Origin: Anaerolineae bacterium
Lineage (GTDB): Bacteria; Chloroflexota; Anaerolineae; Aggregatilineales; UBA2796
Direction: 5' to 3'
DNA: 63,281 bases
NCBI GenBank assembly: GCA_019637615.1
Contig: JAHBVJ010000040.1
Coordinates: forward strand, 1 to 63,281
Positions 26,594-36,507 of this stretch are shown here, piece by piece (positions within the stretch are counted from its first letter, which is position 1; the number at the start of each line of letters is the position of its first letter). A program made the translations under genes and the position numbers. The notes below the pieces were generated by a model that ran no database searches, was not told where the DNA came from, and saw only the letters and a list, made by a program, of their open reading frames with translations.

Positions 26594-28954
26594 TTAGGAT
26601 GAGCGCGCACAACGCAGTCCAAAATAGCTGTTAGCAAGGCCAGTGTTCGTCACACGGAACGCGGCGCGCACGCTGATCCCATCGTAGGTGGACGAGCCGC
26701 CGCGCAAAACGTGATCCGAGCCAACATCGAGATTGAGGGGATCGATCTGCTTGTCGCTTGGATAGGCACGATAAAAATCTGCTATCCATTCCCACGCATT
26801 GCCGCCCATATCGTATGCACCGACCCACGATTGGGCTTCCGGTCGCATAGTTTCGCCCACTTCTGCAAGTTGGTAAGCACCGCCGTTTGCGTAGATTGCT
26901 TTGACAACGAGGAATTCATTGCCCCACGGGTAGATAAAGTTGTCTGGCCCGCGTGCCGCATATTCCCACTCGGCCTCGGTTGGTAGCCGACCGTCACGCT
27001 GACGACAATAGACATCAGCTTCCGCCCATGTGATCGTCTCGCGCGGGCGATTGCTGTCTTTCCAGCGTCCTACCTGCCGCGCTTTCCCCTGTTTCAGCTC
27101 GAACTGCCCATTCGTCACTTCGAAGCGATCCAGATAGAACGGCTTGGTGATGCACACTTCATGCATCGGTTTCTCATTATCGTTACCTGTGTTGCTGCCC
27201 ATCATGAAGCATCCCGGCGGCACGAGTACCATCTCAACGTCCTCAATCGTCACGATTTGCGGCGTCCACTGCTCGTTGCGCGTGATCACGGGCATGGGTG
27301 TCAACGTTGGAACTGGCGTCGCGGAGGGGATTGATGTCCGTGTTGACAATGGTGTCCGCGAGGGGCGCGATGTTTGTGTAGGCAGCGGGGTGGAAGTGGG
27401 CACTGGCGTCCGCGTTCGTGTGTTGGTAGCGGTTAGAGTCGGCGTATTGGTGCGCGTTGCCGTCAGGGTGAATGTTCTGGTATTAGTCGGACGAGCGGCC
27501 TCGGTTGCTGTACCGTTTCGGGCGTCCGCCGTATTAGTGAGAGCGTTCCACTGCGTCTGGAATGCCTCGATGGTGGCGGTAACATTGACAGACGGCGTGA
27601 AGGTGATGGTAGGCGTTTGAGTCCAGACGGTGGCAGTAAGCGTATTCCTGATGACCGCGACTGCTGTATCCTGCGCCTCTAAGGAAGCCACGACCTGTGC
27701 GACACTGAGGGTTGCCGTAGCGGAAGGCGTCCATGTTGGCGTGCCTGAGGCCGTAATCGTTATGGTCGCACTCGGTGTGTCGGTTGGCAGCGGCGTCGAT
27801 GAGGCTGTCAACGTCAATGATGGTGGAATTGGCGTCGCTGTTGATACTGACGTCTCACTCGGCGGGATCGGCGTGGAGGAGGGTTCGCTAGTTGCCGCTA
27901 ATGCCGCCGCTTGAGGTGTTGCCGTCTCTGTCGCAGCGGGCATCACGGGCTGCCCCCCAGTCCCTCCTCGCACCATAAGCGCAAGCCCGCCTACAACCAA
28001 GATCAGGATTAGCGCACTGGCAATTACCAACGGCAAACTCAGCCAGCGTCCACGTGGCGGAGGCTGCTTAGAGGCTCCTTGCTTGACGGCAGGTGACCTA
28101 GATGGTTTTTCCGGCGGGACGAAGGGCTTGCCGCTCACCGCATTACTGAACGCCTCGGCAAAGGCTTGGGCAGTCTGGTATCGGTCATCGGGGTCTTTTG
28201 CCAAAGCCACATTGATCACAGACTGGATATGGCGTGGCAAACTTGGGCGCAAGTCAAGGATCGATGGCGGTTTTTGCTGCAAATGGGCAAACATCATACT
28301 GGCGGGCGTATCGGCGCTGAAGGGAAGTTTCCCTGCTAACGTCTCGTAAACCATGACGCCGAGCGCATACAAATCCGAGCGTGCATCGAGGGCGCTACCC
28401 TGCCATTGCTCTGGCGACATGTACGCTGGCGTGCCCATCGACGCGCCTAACTGCGTGAGCGAGGTGTAATCCTGCTGCATCAACTTGGCAATGCCAAAAT
28501 CGGTGAGGAAGGCGTTGCCTTCTTCGTCTAGGAGCACATTTTGCGGTTTGAGATCGCGATGGATAACCCCACGTTTGTGCGCATAGTCTAGTGCCGAGGC
28601 GATCTGCGTCACGAGGACAGCGACTCGTTCTGGCGATAGAAGTTGATCGGCGTTGTATTTGGCGAGTGTGCCGCCTGTCTTCAGTTCCATCGCTAGATAA
28701 ATTAGGTCGCCTTGCTGCCCGAAATCGAATACCTTGAGGATATGGGGGTGATCTAAATTGGCGACGGTCTGGGCTTCACGCTCGAAGCGCTTGACGAACT
28801 CCGAGTTTCTCGCCAGCTTCGATTCGATCACCTTGATCGCCACGTCACGTTTCATGGAGGGTTGGTGAGCACGGTAGACGGTCGCCATGCCGCCTTCACC
28901 GAGGATGGATGTGAGCTGGTATTGCCCAAGCATCTGACCGATTAACTCTGACAT
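26594..28954 (-). CDS. Receptor Ser/Thr kinase with extracellular FGE-like domain (paralog A)
   Basis: About 786 residues from MSELIGQMLGQY, a start chosen by match to its tandem paralog; in-frame upstream Met codons exist. The kinase domain (about 12-270) is intact: LGEGGMATVYRA, Lys41 in VAIKV, HRDLKPQN, DFGIAK, GTPAYMSPEQW. A transmembrane helix (LPLVIASALILILVVGGLAL) near 310-330 is followed by a long Thr/Pro/Ser linker (about 350-550). The C-terminal 230 residues are an FGE/SUMF1-type fold (VLVPPGCFMMGS, GRLPTEAEWEYAARG, GAYDMGGNAWEW, ending FGLRCARSS). The extracellular module probably senses or binds a ligand; formylglycine-forming activity is not indicated. Confidence 0.93.
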   Translation of the reverse strand: MSELIGQMLGQYQLTSILGEGGMATVYRAHQPSMKRDVAIKVIESKLARNSEFVKRFEREAQTVANLDHPHILKVFDFGQQGDLIYLAMELKTGGTLAKYNADQLLSPERVAVLVTQIASALDYAHKRGVIHRDLKPQNVLLDEEGNAFLTDFGIAKLMQQDYTSLTQLGASMGTPAYMSPEQWQGSALDARSDLYALGVMVYETLAGKLPFSADTPASMMFAHLQQKPPSILDLRPSLPRHIQSVINVALAKDPDDRYQTAQAFAEAFSNAVSGKPFVPPEKPSRSPAVKQGASKQPPPRGRWLSLPLVIASALILILVVGGLALMVRGGTGGQPVMPAATETATPQAAALAATSEPSSTPIPPSETSVSTATPIPPSLTLTASSTPLPTDTPSATITITASGTPTWTPSATATLSVAQVVASLEAQDTAVAVIRNTLTATVWTQTPTITFTPSVNVTATIEAFQTQWNALTNTADARNGTATEAARPTNTRTFTLTATRTNTPTLTATNTRTRTPVPTSTPLPTQTSRPSRTPLSTRTSIPSATPVPTLTPMPVITRNEQWTPQIVTIEDVEMVLVPPGCFMMGSNTGNDNEKPMHEVCITKPFYLDRFEVTNGQFELKQGKARQVGRWKDSNRPRETITWAEADVYCRQRDGRLPTEAEWEYAARGPDNFIYPWGNEFLVVKAIYANGGAYQLAEVGETMRPEAQSWVGAYDMGGNAWEWIADFYRAYPSDKQIDPLNLDVGSDHVLRGGSSTYDGISVRAAFRVTNTGLANSYFGLRCARSS

Positions 28955-29153
28955 AGGGAATTCCATCTGGAGGATGCGGTGTGGCGCATGATTCCTTAAA
29001 CTCACGTCAGACATGAGTCATAGGAATCCGCCACATAATTCTAGCGAGAAATTAATAAAAATCGTTAGCAAAGTCGCACGCTGACGATAATTTACAATTA
29101 GCTCGATGTGTTTGTATTGCTCTTACAGCGAGTCGCTGTTCCCTACCTGCGCT

Positions 29154-31502
29154 CTAGTCAATCGGTCGGGCACAGCGGAAACCGAGAAAGTTGTAGTGAC
29201 TAATCGCCAGTATGTTGTTTCGATTGGTGGCACGTACCCCGGCACTGTCGTTAGACCATCCGCCACCACGCACTACGCGTTCAGCACTCTGTGTTATGTT
29301 CACTGGATCAGTTTGTGCCGTAAAGGGGTAAGGATGATAGTAGTCGATCACCCATTCCCAGACGTTACCACTCATATCATATGCACCAACCCATGAACGT
29401 CCATCTGGACGCAGGTTGATACCAACTTCGGCAGTTTGATTGCCAGAGTTCAGGCGGTAAATAGTGTTAGCAACTGCAAATCTGTTCCCCCACGGATAAA
29501 GCAAGTTATCCGGCCCACGTGCCGCATATTCCCACTCAGCTTCCGTCGGCAAACGGCCACCGCGCTTGAGACAATAGAGATTCGCATCTAACCAAGTGAT
29601 ATTTTCACGCGGAAGGTTGGCATCCGCCCGATAACTAGCTGTACGGGCGCTGCCGCTGCGCGCGGAAAACTGCGCATTAGTCACCTCAAAGCGATCAAGG
29701 TAGAACTGCTTGGTGATGCATACTCGATGCACTGGTTTTTCAGGATCACTACCATTGTTATATCCCATGTTGAAACACCCCGGTGGCACCAAAACCATCG
29801 CGACGCCATCAAACTGCACAACTTTTGGTGCCCATTGCTGATTACTGGTGAGCGTAGGGAACAATGCAAGATCAGGTGTCAATGTTGCTGTTGTGTTTAC
29901 CCCATGAGTTGCAAGAGCGGTTAGATTAAGTTGTGCTTGTGCCGTCTGTGCGCCTGCGCGCCGCGTGGCGAATAGCGCTGTGCTTTGATTCTGTGGTGTT
30001 TCATCTACTGCAAGAGCGGTTAGATTAAGTTGTGCTTGTGCCGTCTGTGCGCCTGCGCGCCGCGTAGCGAAACTCTCAGTACTTGACATCTTCAGTGTCT
30101 GTACGGGGATTGGGGTCGTCGTCCATTTTGTCGCCGTCGTGGTCTGATTGACTTGCGCTTGTACGGTTTGCGCCCGTGCTCGTTGTGTCGTGAATACATT
30201 AGTACGTGCCGTATCAGGCGTAGGTGTATGCGTAACGACGGTTGCCGTCAACGTTTGGATGACGATGGCCGCTGCCGTCTGCTGCGCTTCCACTGAGGCC
30301 ACCATATGAGCCACATCAGGCGTAAATGACTCGGTTGGGGAAGCCATCAAGGTGTCATTTGATGATGCTGTTGCCGTCGGCGTTGGCGAAGTGGGCAACG
30401 ATGTCTCTGTTACGAATGGTTTAAGTGTCGGTTTCGGTGGGGTCGCCGTCGTCAACACTGCCACATGCGTTTCTGATGTGCTGAGGGCATTGGAACTCGG
30501 TGTCGGTGGATTATTTTGCTGCGAAGTCAAGAACAATCCTCCAACCACTGCCAAGATCAAAACCATCGCACCGGTGATCGCTAATGGCAAGCTGATCCCA
30601 CGTCGCGTCGATGCAGATGGTGGGATGATGCCGTGGTTGGGTGTGATTGGCGTTTTAGGTGGGCTTACAAATATCTTGCCATTGAGTGCGTCCCGAAACG
30701 CATCTGCCAGCGACTTCGCCGTCTGGAAGCGCGCATCTGGCGACTTCGATAGGGCAGTCGCGACGACAGGTTCGAGGTGACGCGGTAAATCTGCCCGCAC
30801 TTCATGCAGCGGCGGTGGTGTTTCCTGCAAATGGGCAAACATCATGCTGGCGGGCGTATCGGCACGAAAAGGCACCTGCCCCGTCAACATCTCATAGAGC
30901 ATAATACCGAGCGCATACAGATCGGAACGCGCGTCAAGCATTCGCCCTTGCCACTGCTCCGGCGACATGTAGGCGGGCGTGCCCATCGCTGCGCCGGTCT
31001 GCGTGAGTGCGGTGTAATCTGGCTGGATCAGCTTGGCAATCCCGAAATCGGTCAGGAAGGCATTACCTTGCTCGTCCAGCAGCACATTTTGCGGTTTTAG
31101 ATCGCGATGGATGATGCCACGACCATGCGCATAATCAAGTGCGGCTCCGATTTGTGTGAGCAGTTCGGAAATGCGTTCCAATGGCAGTTGTCGAGTGGCA
31201 ATCTGTTTAGACAGCGTACCGCCAGTCTTCAGTTCCATCACCAGATAGATCAGATTGCCTTGCTGCCCGAAGTCGAACACCTTGAGAATATGTGGATGAT
31301 CGAGGCTGGCGACGGTCTGGGCTTCACGCTCGAAGCGCTTCACGAATTCTGGATTCCGTGCCAGTTTGGACTCAATCACTTTGATGGCGACATCCCGTTT
31401 GATGGATAGCTGATGGGCGCGGTAAACCGTCGCCATCCCGCCCTCGCCAAGCACAGCCGTAATCTGATATTGCCCAAGCATCTGACCAATTAACTCTGAC
31501 AT
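29154..31502 (-). CDS. Receptor Ser/Thr kinase with extracellular FGE-like domain (paralog B)
   Basis: A 782-residue paralog of the neighbouring kinase with the same order: kinase (LGEGGMATVYRA, HRDLKPQN, DFGIAK, GTPAYMSPEQW), one transmembrane helix (ITGAMVLILAVVGGLFLT), a Thr/Ala/Gln-rich linker, and a C-terminal FGE-type fold (VLVPPGCFNMGY, GRLPTEAEWEYAARG, GAYDMSGNVWEW, ending GFRCARPID). The linker includes a recent 33-residue duplication. Kinase halves are closely similar while linkers and the FGE C-termini diverge, the pattern expected if ligand-facing parts evolve faster. The 200 bases between the two genes hold no other gene. Confidence 0.93.
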   Translation of the reverse strand: MSELIGQMLGQYQITAVLGEGGMATVYRAHQLSIKRDVAIKVIESKLARNPEFVKRFEREAQTVASLDHPHILKVFDFGQQGNLIYLVMELKTGGTLSKQIATRQLPLERISELLTQIGAALDYAHGRGIIHRDLKPQNVLLDEQGNAFLTDFGIAKLIQPDYTALTQTGAAMGTPAYMSPEQWQGRMLDARSDLYALGIMLYEMLTGQVPFRADTPASMMFAHLQETPPPLHEVRADLPRHLEPVVATALSKSPDARFQTAKSLADAFRDALNGKIFVSPPKTPITPNHGIIPPSASTRRGISLPLAITGAMVLILAVVGGLFLTSQQNNPPTPSSNALSTSETHVAVLTTATPPKPTLKPFVTETSLPTSPTPTATASSNDTLMASPTESFTPDVAHMVASVEAQQTAAAIVIQTLTATVVTHTPTPDTARTNVFTTQRARAQTVQAQVNQTTTATKWTTTPIPVQTLKMSSTESFATRRAGAQTAQAQLNLTALAVDETPQNQSTALFATRRAGAQTAQAQLNLTALATHGVNTTATLTPDLALFPTLTSNQQWAPKVVQFDGVAMVLVPPGCFNMGYNNGSDPEKPVHRVCITKQFYLDRFEVTNAQFSARSGSARTASYRADANLPRENITWLDANLYCLKRGGRLPTEAEWEYAARGPDNLLYPWGNRFAVANTIYRLNSGNQTAEVGINLRPDGRSWVGAYDMSGNVWEWVIDYYHPYPFTAQTDPVNITQSAERVVRGGGWSNDSAGVRATNRNNILAISHYNFLGFRCARPID
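29911..30065 (-). repeat. 99-bp direct repeat in kinase linker
   Basis: A 56-base segment beginning GCAAGAGCGGTTAGATTAAG recurs exactly at 29911-29966 and 30010-30065, 99 bases apart. It encodes two copies of a 33-residue unit (TRRAGAQTAQAQLNLTALA) in the extracellular stalk of kinase B, so stalk length is probably variable. Confidence 0.9.
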
Positions 31503-31678
31503 AGGCGAATTCCATCCAGAGGATGCGATGTGGTGTTATAGAATCGCAAATCTAGCGCCAACATAAGTAACAAGTAACCAGTATTTATTTTAGCGAGGAA
31601 TGAACAAAAAAGATCGAGGGAAATTGCGAACTGGGCTACTTCAAACTCGCCACAATAGTCCAGATCGCAAGTAGTGGA

Positions 31679-32230
31679 TTAGCGCGGCTGAATGATCCAC
31701 AGGATCAGGGCGAACACAAATAGCGTCGTTGTGCCGATGCCAACTGTTGACTCGGACGCTGGCGACGAACTCGTCACGGTGGCGTTGGGTTCCACGAAGA
31801 TGATCGATTCCATTAGTGCATCGGCGTGACGCGTGGATAGATACCAACGCCCATCGTATTCTGAACCGCCGTTCACCAACCCTTCGTAGTAGACCCAGCC
31901 ACGTCCCGCCGTGTTTTCGCTGGACGTGTGGTAATAACGCAGCCGATCCCACATGACGTAGGTTTTACCGTCATCCGCCAGATACCAACGCGTGACTTCG
32001 TAGGCGGGGCCGACCACCTTAGGAGCTTCGCGCGTGCCATCGGTGAAATCAGAAAATGCCCAAAAATCGAGGAATGCCGAATCAGTCACGTCAATTATTT
32101 GATCAGTGTTGGGCAACTGGACCGTGATTCTGGAGAAAAGCCCTTTAGCCGATGCTGGATAGATCGGGATCAACAGTAATGCGAGGATGATTCCCGATAC
32201 GAGTAATTTACGTCGCGTGGAATTGCTCAT
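31679..32230 (-). CDS. Hypothetical exported, C-terminally anchored protein
   Basis: A 183-residue protein with an N-terminal signal-like helix (KLLVSGIILALLLIPIYPAS, then AKG) and a C-terminal hydrophobic segment (GIGTTTLFVFALILWII). The middle is rich in aromatic residues (FLDFWAFSDF, WYLADDGKTYVMWDRLRYY), suggesting a beta-rich extracytoplasmic domain. AGGAGG fits the second of two adjacent ATGs (32230) better than the first (32233). The family is not recognised. It lies between kinase genes on the signalling stretch and could be a substrate or partner, but the sequence does not show this. Confidence 0.78.
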   Translation of the reverse strand: MSNSTRRKLLVSGIILALLLIPIYPASAKGLFSRITVQLPNTDQIIDVTDSAFLDFWAFSDFTDGTREAPKVVGPAYEVTRWYLADDGKTYVMWDRLRYYHTSSENTAGRGWVYYEGLVNGGSEYDGRWYLSTRHADALMESIIFVEPNATVTSSSPASESTVGIGTTTLFVFALILWIIQPR

Positions 32231-32388
32231 CATACGCCTCCTTCGAACTACGTGCGCCTGTCATCGTCGGGCGAGTTTAGTAGTCATTATAGGGCAGCAC
32301 TGGCGTGGAAAAATCCACTAGTGTCCACCGATAGCCACGCAAAAGATGACCGAACTACAAACTCTCCACGCGAATTATCACCGTACAA

Positions 32389-32408
32389 CTAATTCGGGAT
32401 AGAATTAG
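32389..32408 (+). promoter_or_regulatory. Dyad upstream of the SH3-type kinase
   Basis: CTAATTC and GAATTAG flank a 6-base spacer about 38 bases before the kinase start codon, overlapping a possible -10 (TAGAAT at 32400-32405). This is a position where a repressor would act, but no regulator is known. Confidence 0.35.
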
Positions 32409-32445
32409 TAACATTTCCTCAACTAAATCAAAGCGGAAGCAGCGC

Positions 32446-35151
32446 ATGGCAGACCTTACCGGAAAAACACTGGGCAATTACGAGATCATCAAAATGCTGG
32501 GTAAAGGCGGCATGGCGGTTGTGTATCTCGCTCGTCAAGTCAACATGAAGCGCGAAGTAGCCGTGAAAGTGATCGAGAGTGACCTCGCGCAGTCTGCCGA
32601 ATTTGTGCGCCGTTTTGAACGTGAAGTAGACACAATCGCTTCATTCAGCAATGCGCACATCCTGAAAGTCTTCGATTACGGCAAGGATGAGGGGCTAGTT
32701 TATCTCGTCATGGAACTGCTGCGGGGCGGTAGCCTCGCGGATAAGATTCGGGCGGGGGCGATGCCGCTCTCCACTGTCCGCAAGTTGTTGAACCAGATCG
32801 CCTCCGCGCTCGATTATGCACATCGACGTGGCATTGTCCACCGCGATCTCAAGCCACAAAACGTGATGCTGGACGAAGATGGGAACGCTTTCCTCACCGA
32901 CTTTGGCATTGCCAAGGTAATGTCCGGCGGCACTACGATCACGATGGCAACATCAGCGGGCACGATCCTTGGTACGCCTGCCTATATGGCTCCGGAACAG
33001 TGGAAAAGCCAGCCCGTTGATGCACGCACCGACATTTACGCGCTCGGCATCATGCTCTACGAGATGCTGACTGGCTCGCTGCCCTTCAACTCCGATACTG
33101 CATACGGGTTGATGCACAAACATGTCAATGAAGCTCCGCCCATCCGCACGATGGAACGGCGTTTCGCGTCGGGGATCGAACGCGTGCTGCTCAAAGCGTT
33201 AGAGAAGAACCCTGATGACCGCTACTCTTCTTCGATGCAGTTAGTGCGTGAATTTGAAGCCGCCATTCAACGACATGGATTGGGCGAATCTCCATATGCC
33301 GATGCTGCCACGCAGAGTGGTGACGGCGAAATCGAGCTGATCGAGCTGGAGCCGATCAATTTCGATGATACATTCGCCAAACGCCCCGTTGATTCAGACC
33401 TGTCGCGTCCTATTTCGTCCCCGATGTCGGATACGCATCTGAAAACGGGTACGCTCTCGCTCAAGCCAGAGGCCGCTGCGCCACCACCTGCGACGCCAGC
33501 CGTCACACCGGCACCTCAATCGCGTTCGTCGGTGCCGCTGATCATTGGCCTCCTCGTGCTGCTTGGCCTTGGCGGGATTGGCGCGGTGCTGTTGACGAGA
33601 GGCGGAAGTACGCCTACGCCGACTACGCCACCGACCGCCGTCGTGCTGGCGGCGACGGACACCGCGACGAGCACGCCAACGATCATGCCGAGCGACACCA
33701 CAACACCGACCATCACACCAACAGCGACCAACACGGATGAACCGGGTGTGCAAACACAGGTCGCCCTCACGTTGACCGAACGCGCGACGCAAACGTTGAT
33801 CGTACAGGCTTCCTTCACCAAAACCGCCACGCCGAATCGTCAGCAAACCGCTGCTGCACAGATCGCGCAGCTGGACACGGCGACCTCGAATGCGGCAACC
33901 GCCAATGCTATCGCGTCGTATACAAAAACGCCGACATCTACCGCGACCGCGACCAATACCGCCACCGCCACGTACACCGCAACGGCGACTTTCACGAACA
34001 CGGCGACAGCTACCGCCACTTTTACCGCTACCTTGACGTTGACGCCCGTGCCGTGTGTGATCTCGACTACAAAAGCAAACAATGTGAGTTTCCACATCGG
34101 CCCCAGCCGCAACCGTACCCCGCTTGGGTTCCTGACCGCGTCTACGTCCTACACAGCTAGTCGCCAGAGCCTCGATGAAAGAGGCAATCTCTGGGTAGAA
34201 ATCACTTTTGATAACAGGCCGGGTTGGGTGATGCTGTCCGATGTGACGAGTAGCGGGGATTGCGCTAATCTGCCTAGCTTTGAAGCGACCGCGACACCTA
34301 CGCCCACTTTCACCGTCACGCGCACGTTGACGCCGAGCATCACGCCGCCACCCGGCGCGGTCTGCCTCATCACGACCACGCAAGAAAATGTACGCGCCCA
34401 TCTTGGCCCTAGCCGCCAGCGCACCCCGATCGGCTTCTTGGCTCCCAACACGCCCTACGCGCCACTTAGCCGCGCGACCGACAGCGACGGCAACAAATGG
34501 GTAGAAATTACCCTGACGCTTGGCACGCGGAATCAACAGTTGTGGGTGATGCTGTCCGATGTGACGGTGCAAGGCGATTGCGATCAACTGCCTTCGGCGG
34601 GTGCCTCGACGCAAGGCAATACAGGAGCCACATCGCGCGCTACATTCGCCAGCACTCCGACTATCCAACCGAGTGTAGCGCCGAGCAGCACACCATCGCT
34701 GACAAGTACCGTGACCACAGCCGCCAGTGCGACACCGACAGTGACCAATACCGCTACAGTCGCCGCCAGCGCGACGCGGACATCGACCAGTACCGCGACC
34801 ACAGCCGCCAGTATGACGCAAACGCCCTCGCCCAGTGCGACGGCCACCGTGATTGCGACGACTAGCGAGGCCTTGTCAACGGTCAGTGCGACACAAAGCG
34901 GCGCATGTACCATCACCACGACTGCCATCGATACACGCGTCCATCTCGGCCCCAGTCGTCTCCGCAACGTGATGGGCAACCTCAAGGCAAACACGCCCTA
35001 CACGGTCATCAGCCACGTGGTTGATGCCGACAAAAAGGTATGGGTGGAGGTCAAGCTCAACACGAAGCAAGGATGGGTGTTTCTGGAGGACGTGGCGGCG
35101 CAAGGGAACTGCGATCAGGTGCCCACGCCCACCGCTACCGTCGCGAAGTAG
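32446..35151 (+). CDS. Receptor Ser/Thr kinase with three extracellular SH3-like domains
   Basis: A 901-residue kinase. The kinase domain (about 12-275) has LGKGGMAVVYLA, VAVKVIE, HRDLKPQN, DFGIAK and GTPAYMAPEQW. A transmembrane helix (VPLIIGLLVLLGLGGIGAVL) begins near residue 362. A Thr/Pro/Ala-rich stalk follows. Three bacterial SH3-like repeats start near residues 536, 639 and 820, each opening with a CxITTT-like strand and containing GPSR, a WVEI strand and a final GDC. Such SH3-like domains often bind cell-wall peptides, so a wall-sensing kinase analogous in principle to PASTA kinases is plausible. The third SH3 is separated by a Thr/Ala/Ser stretch of about 100 residues. Confidence 0.94.
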   Translation: MADLTGKTLGNYEIIKMLGKGGMAVVYLARQVNMKREVAVKVIESDLAQSAEFVRRFEREVDTIASFSNAHILKVFDYGKDEGLVYLVMELLRGGSLADKIRAGAMPLSTVRKLLNQIASALDYAHRRGIVHRDLKPQNVMLDEDGNAFLTDFGIAKVMSGGTTITMATSAGTILGTPAYMAPEQWKSQPVDARTDIYALGIMLYEMLTGSLPFNSDTAYGLMHKHVNEAPPIRTMERRFASGIERVLLKALEKNPDDRYSSSMQLVREFEAAIQRHGLGESPYADAATQSGDGEIELIELEPINFDDTFAKRPVDSDLSRPISSPMSDTHLKTGTLSLKPEAAAPPPATPAVTPAPQSRSSVPLIIGLLVLLGLGGIGAVLLTRGGSTPTPTTPPTAVVLAATDTATSTPTIMPSDTTTPTITPTATNTDEPGVQTQVALTLTERATQTLIVQASFTKTATPNRQQTAAAQIAQLDTATSNAATANAIASYTKTPTSTATATNTATATYTATATFTNTATATATFTATLTLTPVPCVISTTKANNVSFHIGPSRNRTPLGFLTASTSYTASRQSLDERGNLWVEITFDNRPGWVMLSDVTSSGDCANLPSFEATATPTPTFTVTRTLTPSITPPPGAVCLITTTQENVRAHLGPSRQRTPIGFLAPNTPYAPLSRATDSDGNKWVEITLTLGTRNQQLWVMLSDVTVQGDCDQLPSAGASTQGNTGATSRATFASTPTIQPSVAPSSTPSLTSTVTTAASATPTVTNTATVAASATRTSTSTATTAASMTQTPSPSATATVIATTSEALSTVSATQSGACTITTTAIDTRVHLGPSRLRNVMGNLKANTPYTVISHVVDADKKVWVEVKLNTKQGWVFLEDVAAQGNCDQVPTPTATVAK

Positions 35152-35185
35152 TTTCTAGCGCAATAGCATCAATGAGATGAGAGAT

Positions 35186-35209
35186 GACCCGCAGTGATGC
35201 GGGTCTTTT
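35186..35209 (+). terminator. Rho-independent terminator
   Basis: A perfect 8-bp stem (GACCCGCA/TGCGGGTC) with a 4-base loop followed by TTTTATT, 34 bases after the kinase stop. Confidence 0.88.
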
Positions 35210-35214
35210 ATTGT

Positions 35215-36363
35215 TCACAACTTCAATAGGTTTTTCATCGCGGTGAGTAAGGTATCCGTTTCTTCGCGTGTGGTGTAGCCCTGAATCGATACACGCACAT
35301 AATCGCGCCCGTTCCAGTTGACCAGCGGCACCTCAACCTTGTACTGCTCGTACAACTGGCTCTTGAGCTGCACGGGATCGCAGTCAGGCAACGGCGCGGT
35401 GAACATTTGCCGATACCAGACGGACGAGGCGGGCGCGATCTGGGGCAGGTTGGTGAGTTCAGCTAACTGCTGCCGTGTGTCGGTTGCCAGCGCATGACAC
35501 TGTTCCCGCACGGCATCCCAATCGTGATCGGCTTGCCATTGGATCGCCGCCGGTACCGTCAGGAAAGCAGAGACATCGCGCGTGCCTTGCCACTGATTGC
35601 GCGTGACGAAATTCGCGCTTTCCGTGTAGCCCCAACTGATCACCATCGGCTCGATCACGGTTTGATGTTCTGGCCTGACATATAAAAATGCCGATCCTTT
35701 CGGCGCGCACAGCCATTTATGGCAGTTACCAGAGTAAAAATCCACATCGAGTGCTTGCAAATCCAGCGAAATTTGTCCCGGTGCATGTGCGCCATCGATC
35801 ACCGTCAGTATGCCAGCTGCGCGGGCACGGCGACAGATTTCTTCGATTGGATAGATCAACGCCGTGGGTGAGGTGATGTGACTGAGGAAGATCACTCGTG
35901 TGCGCGGTGTGACGGCTTGCCAGAAGTGCTCTACAAAGTCTTCGGTCGTGGTGACAGGCAGCGGGATCGGATGATGGATATAGCGCGCGCCCGTTTTCTT
36001 GCACACGAATTCCCACGTGTAATCCATCGCGCCATATTCTTGATCCGAGGTCAGGATTTCGTCACCGGGATTCAGTGCCAGCGAACGTGCCACGATGTTG
36101 ATGCCCGTAGTGGCATTCGGCACAAAGATCAGATCATCTGCGGGTGCGTTGAGATATGATCCGAGGCTGGTGCGCGCCACCGCCAGCAGATCATCGACGC
36201 GGCGACCCAAGAATTCAACTGGCTGACGCTCTAGATCAAGCTGCCAGCGTTGGAACGTCTCGAAAACGGGTTTGGGGCAGGCTCCGAACGAACCATGATT
36301 CAGGAAGACGACATCGGGGTCGAGCAAGAATTGTCCGCGTAATTCGCGCGATGAGGCAGGCAT
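35215..36363 (-). CDS. Class V aminotransferase, isopenicillin N epimerase-like
   Basis: A 382-residue PLP enzyme. The probable PLP Lys is in GNCHKWLCAPKG and the ring-stacking Asp in VIDGAHAPGQ. The N-terminus FLLDPDVVFLNHGSFGACP is typical of the isopenicillin-N-epimerase-like branch, whose members include epimerases and cysteine-desulfurase-like enzymes. TAGGAG precedes ATG 36363. No beta-lactam biosynthesis genes are nearby, so a literal epimerase function is unlikely. It is convergent with the SH3-type kinase and divergent from the ABC importer. Confidence 0.9.
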   Translation of the reverse strand: MPASSRELRGQFLLDPDVVFLNHGSFGACPKPVFETFQRWQLDLERQPVEFLGRRVDDLLAVARTSLGSYLNAPADDLIFVPNATTGINIVARSLALNPGDEILTSDQEYGAMDYTWEFVCKKTGARYIHHPIPLPVTTTEDFVEHFWQAVTPRTRVIFLSHITSPTALIYPIEEICRRARAAGILTVIDGAHAPGQISLDLQALDVDFYSGNCHKWLCAPKGSAFLYVRPEHQTVIEPMVISWGYTESANFVTRNQWQGTRDVSAFLTVPAAIQWQADHDWDAVREQCHALATDTRQQLAELTNLPQIAPASSVWYRQMFTAPLPDCDPVQLKSQLYEQYKVEVPLVNWNGRDYVRVSIQGYTTREETDTLLTAMKNLLKL

Positions 36364-36419
36364 GATTCTCCTACGTTAGGTATGTTGAGAAGTAGAGAAA
36401 GGGCTATTCTAGCATCATG

Positions 36420-36448
36420 TTGCTATGTACAACCGCATATTGTAATAT
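36420..36448 (+). promoter_or_regulatory. Putative sigma-70-type promoter of the ABC importer
   Basis: TTGCTA at 36420-36425 and TAATAT at 36443-36448 with a 17-base spacer lie 60 bases before the solute-binding protein start. Confidence 0.45.
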
Positions 36449-36507
36449 CAACTCGTCCACCTCGGGGCAAACACAGAAATAAGTCTTTTTTTACTTAGGA
36501 GCATCAT

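Noticed and set aside
27300..27900. CRISPR-like or satellite repeat suggested by periodic GC-rich sequence
   Set aside because: It is the coding sequence of the Thr/Pro-rich extracellular linker of kinase A; no spacer-repeat structure.
33394..34821. 475-codon antisense frame in the SH3-type kinase, Arg-rich
   Set aside because: Produced by the Thr/Pro/Ala-rich repeat composition of the sense gene.
35215..36363. Beta-lactam biosynthesis from the isopenicillin N epimerase-like gene
   Set aside because: The family is broad and no other antibiotic biosynthesis genes are present.
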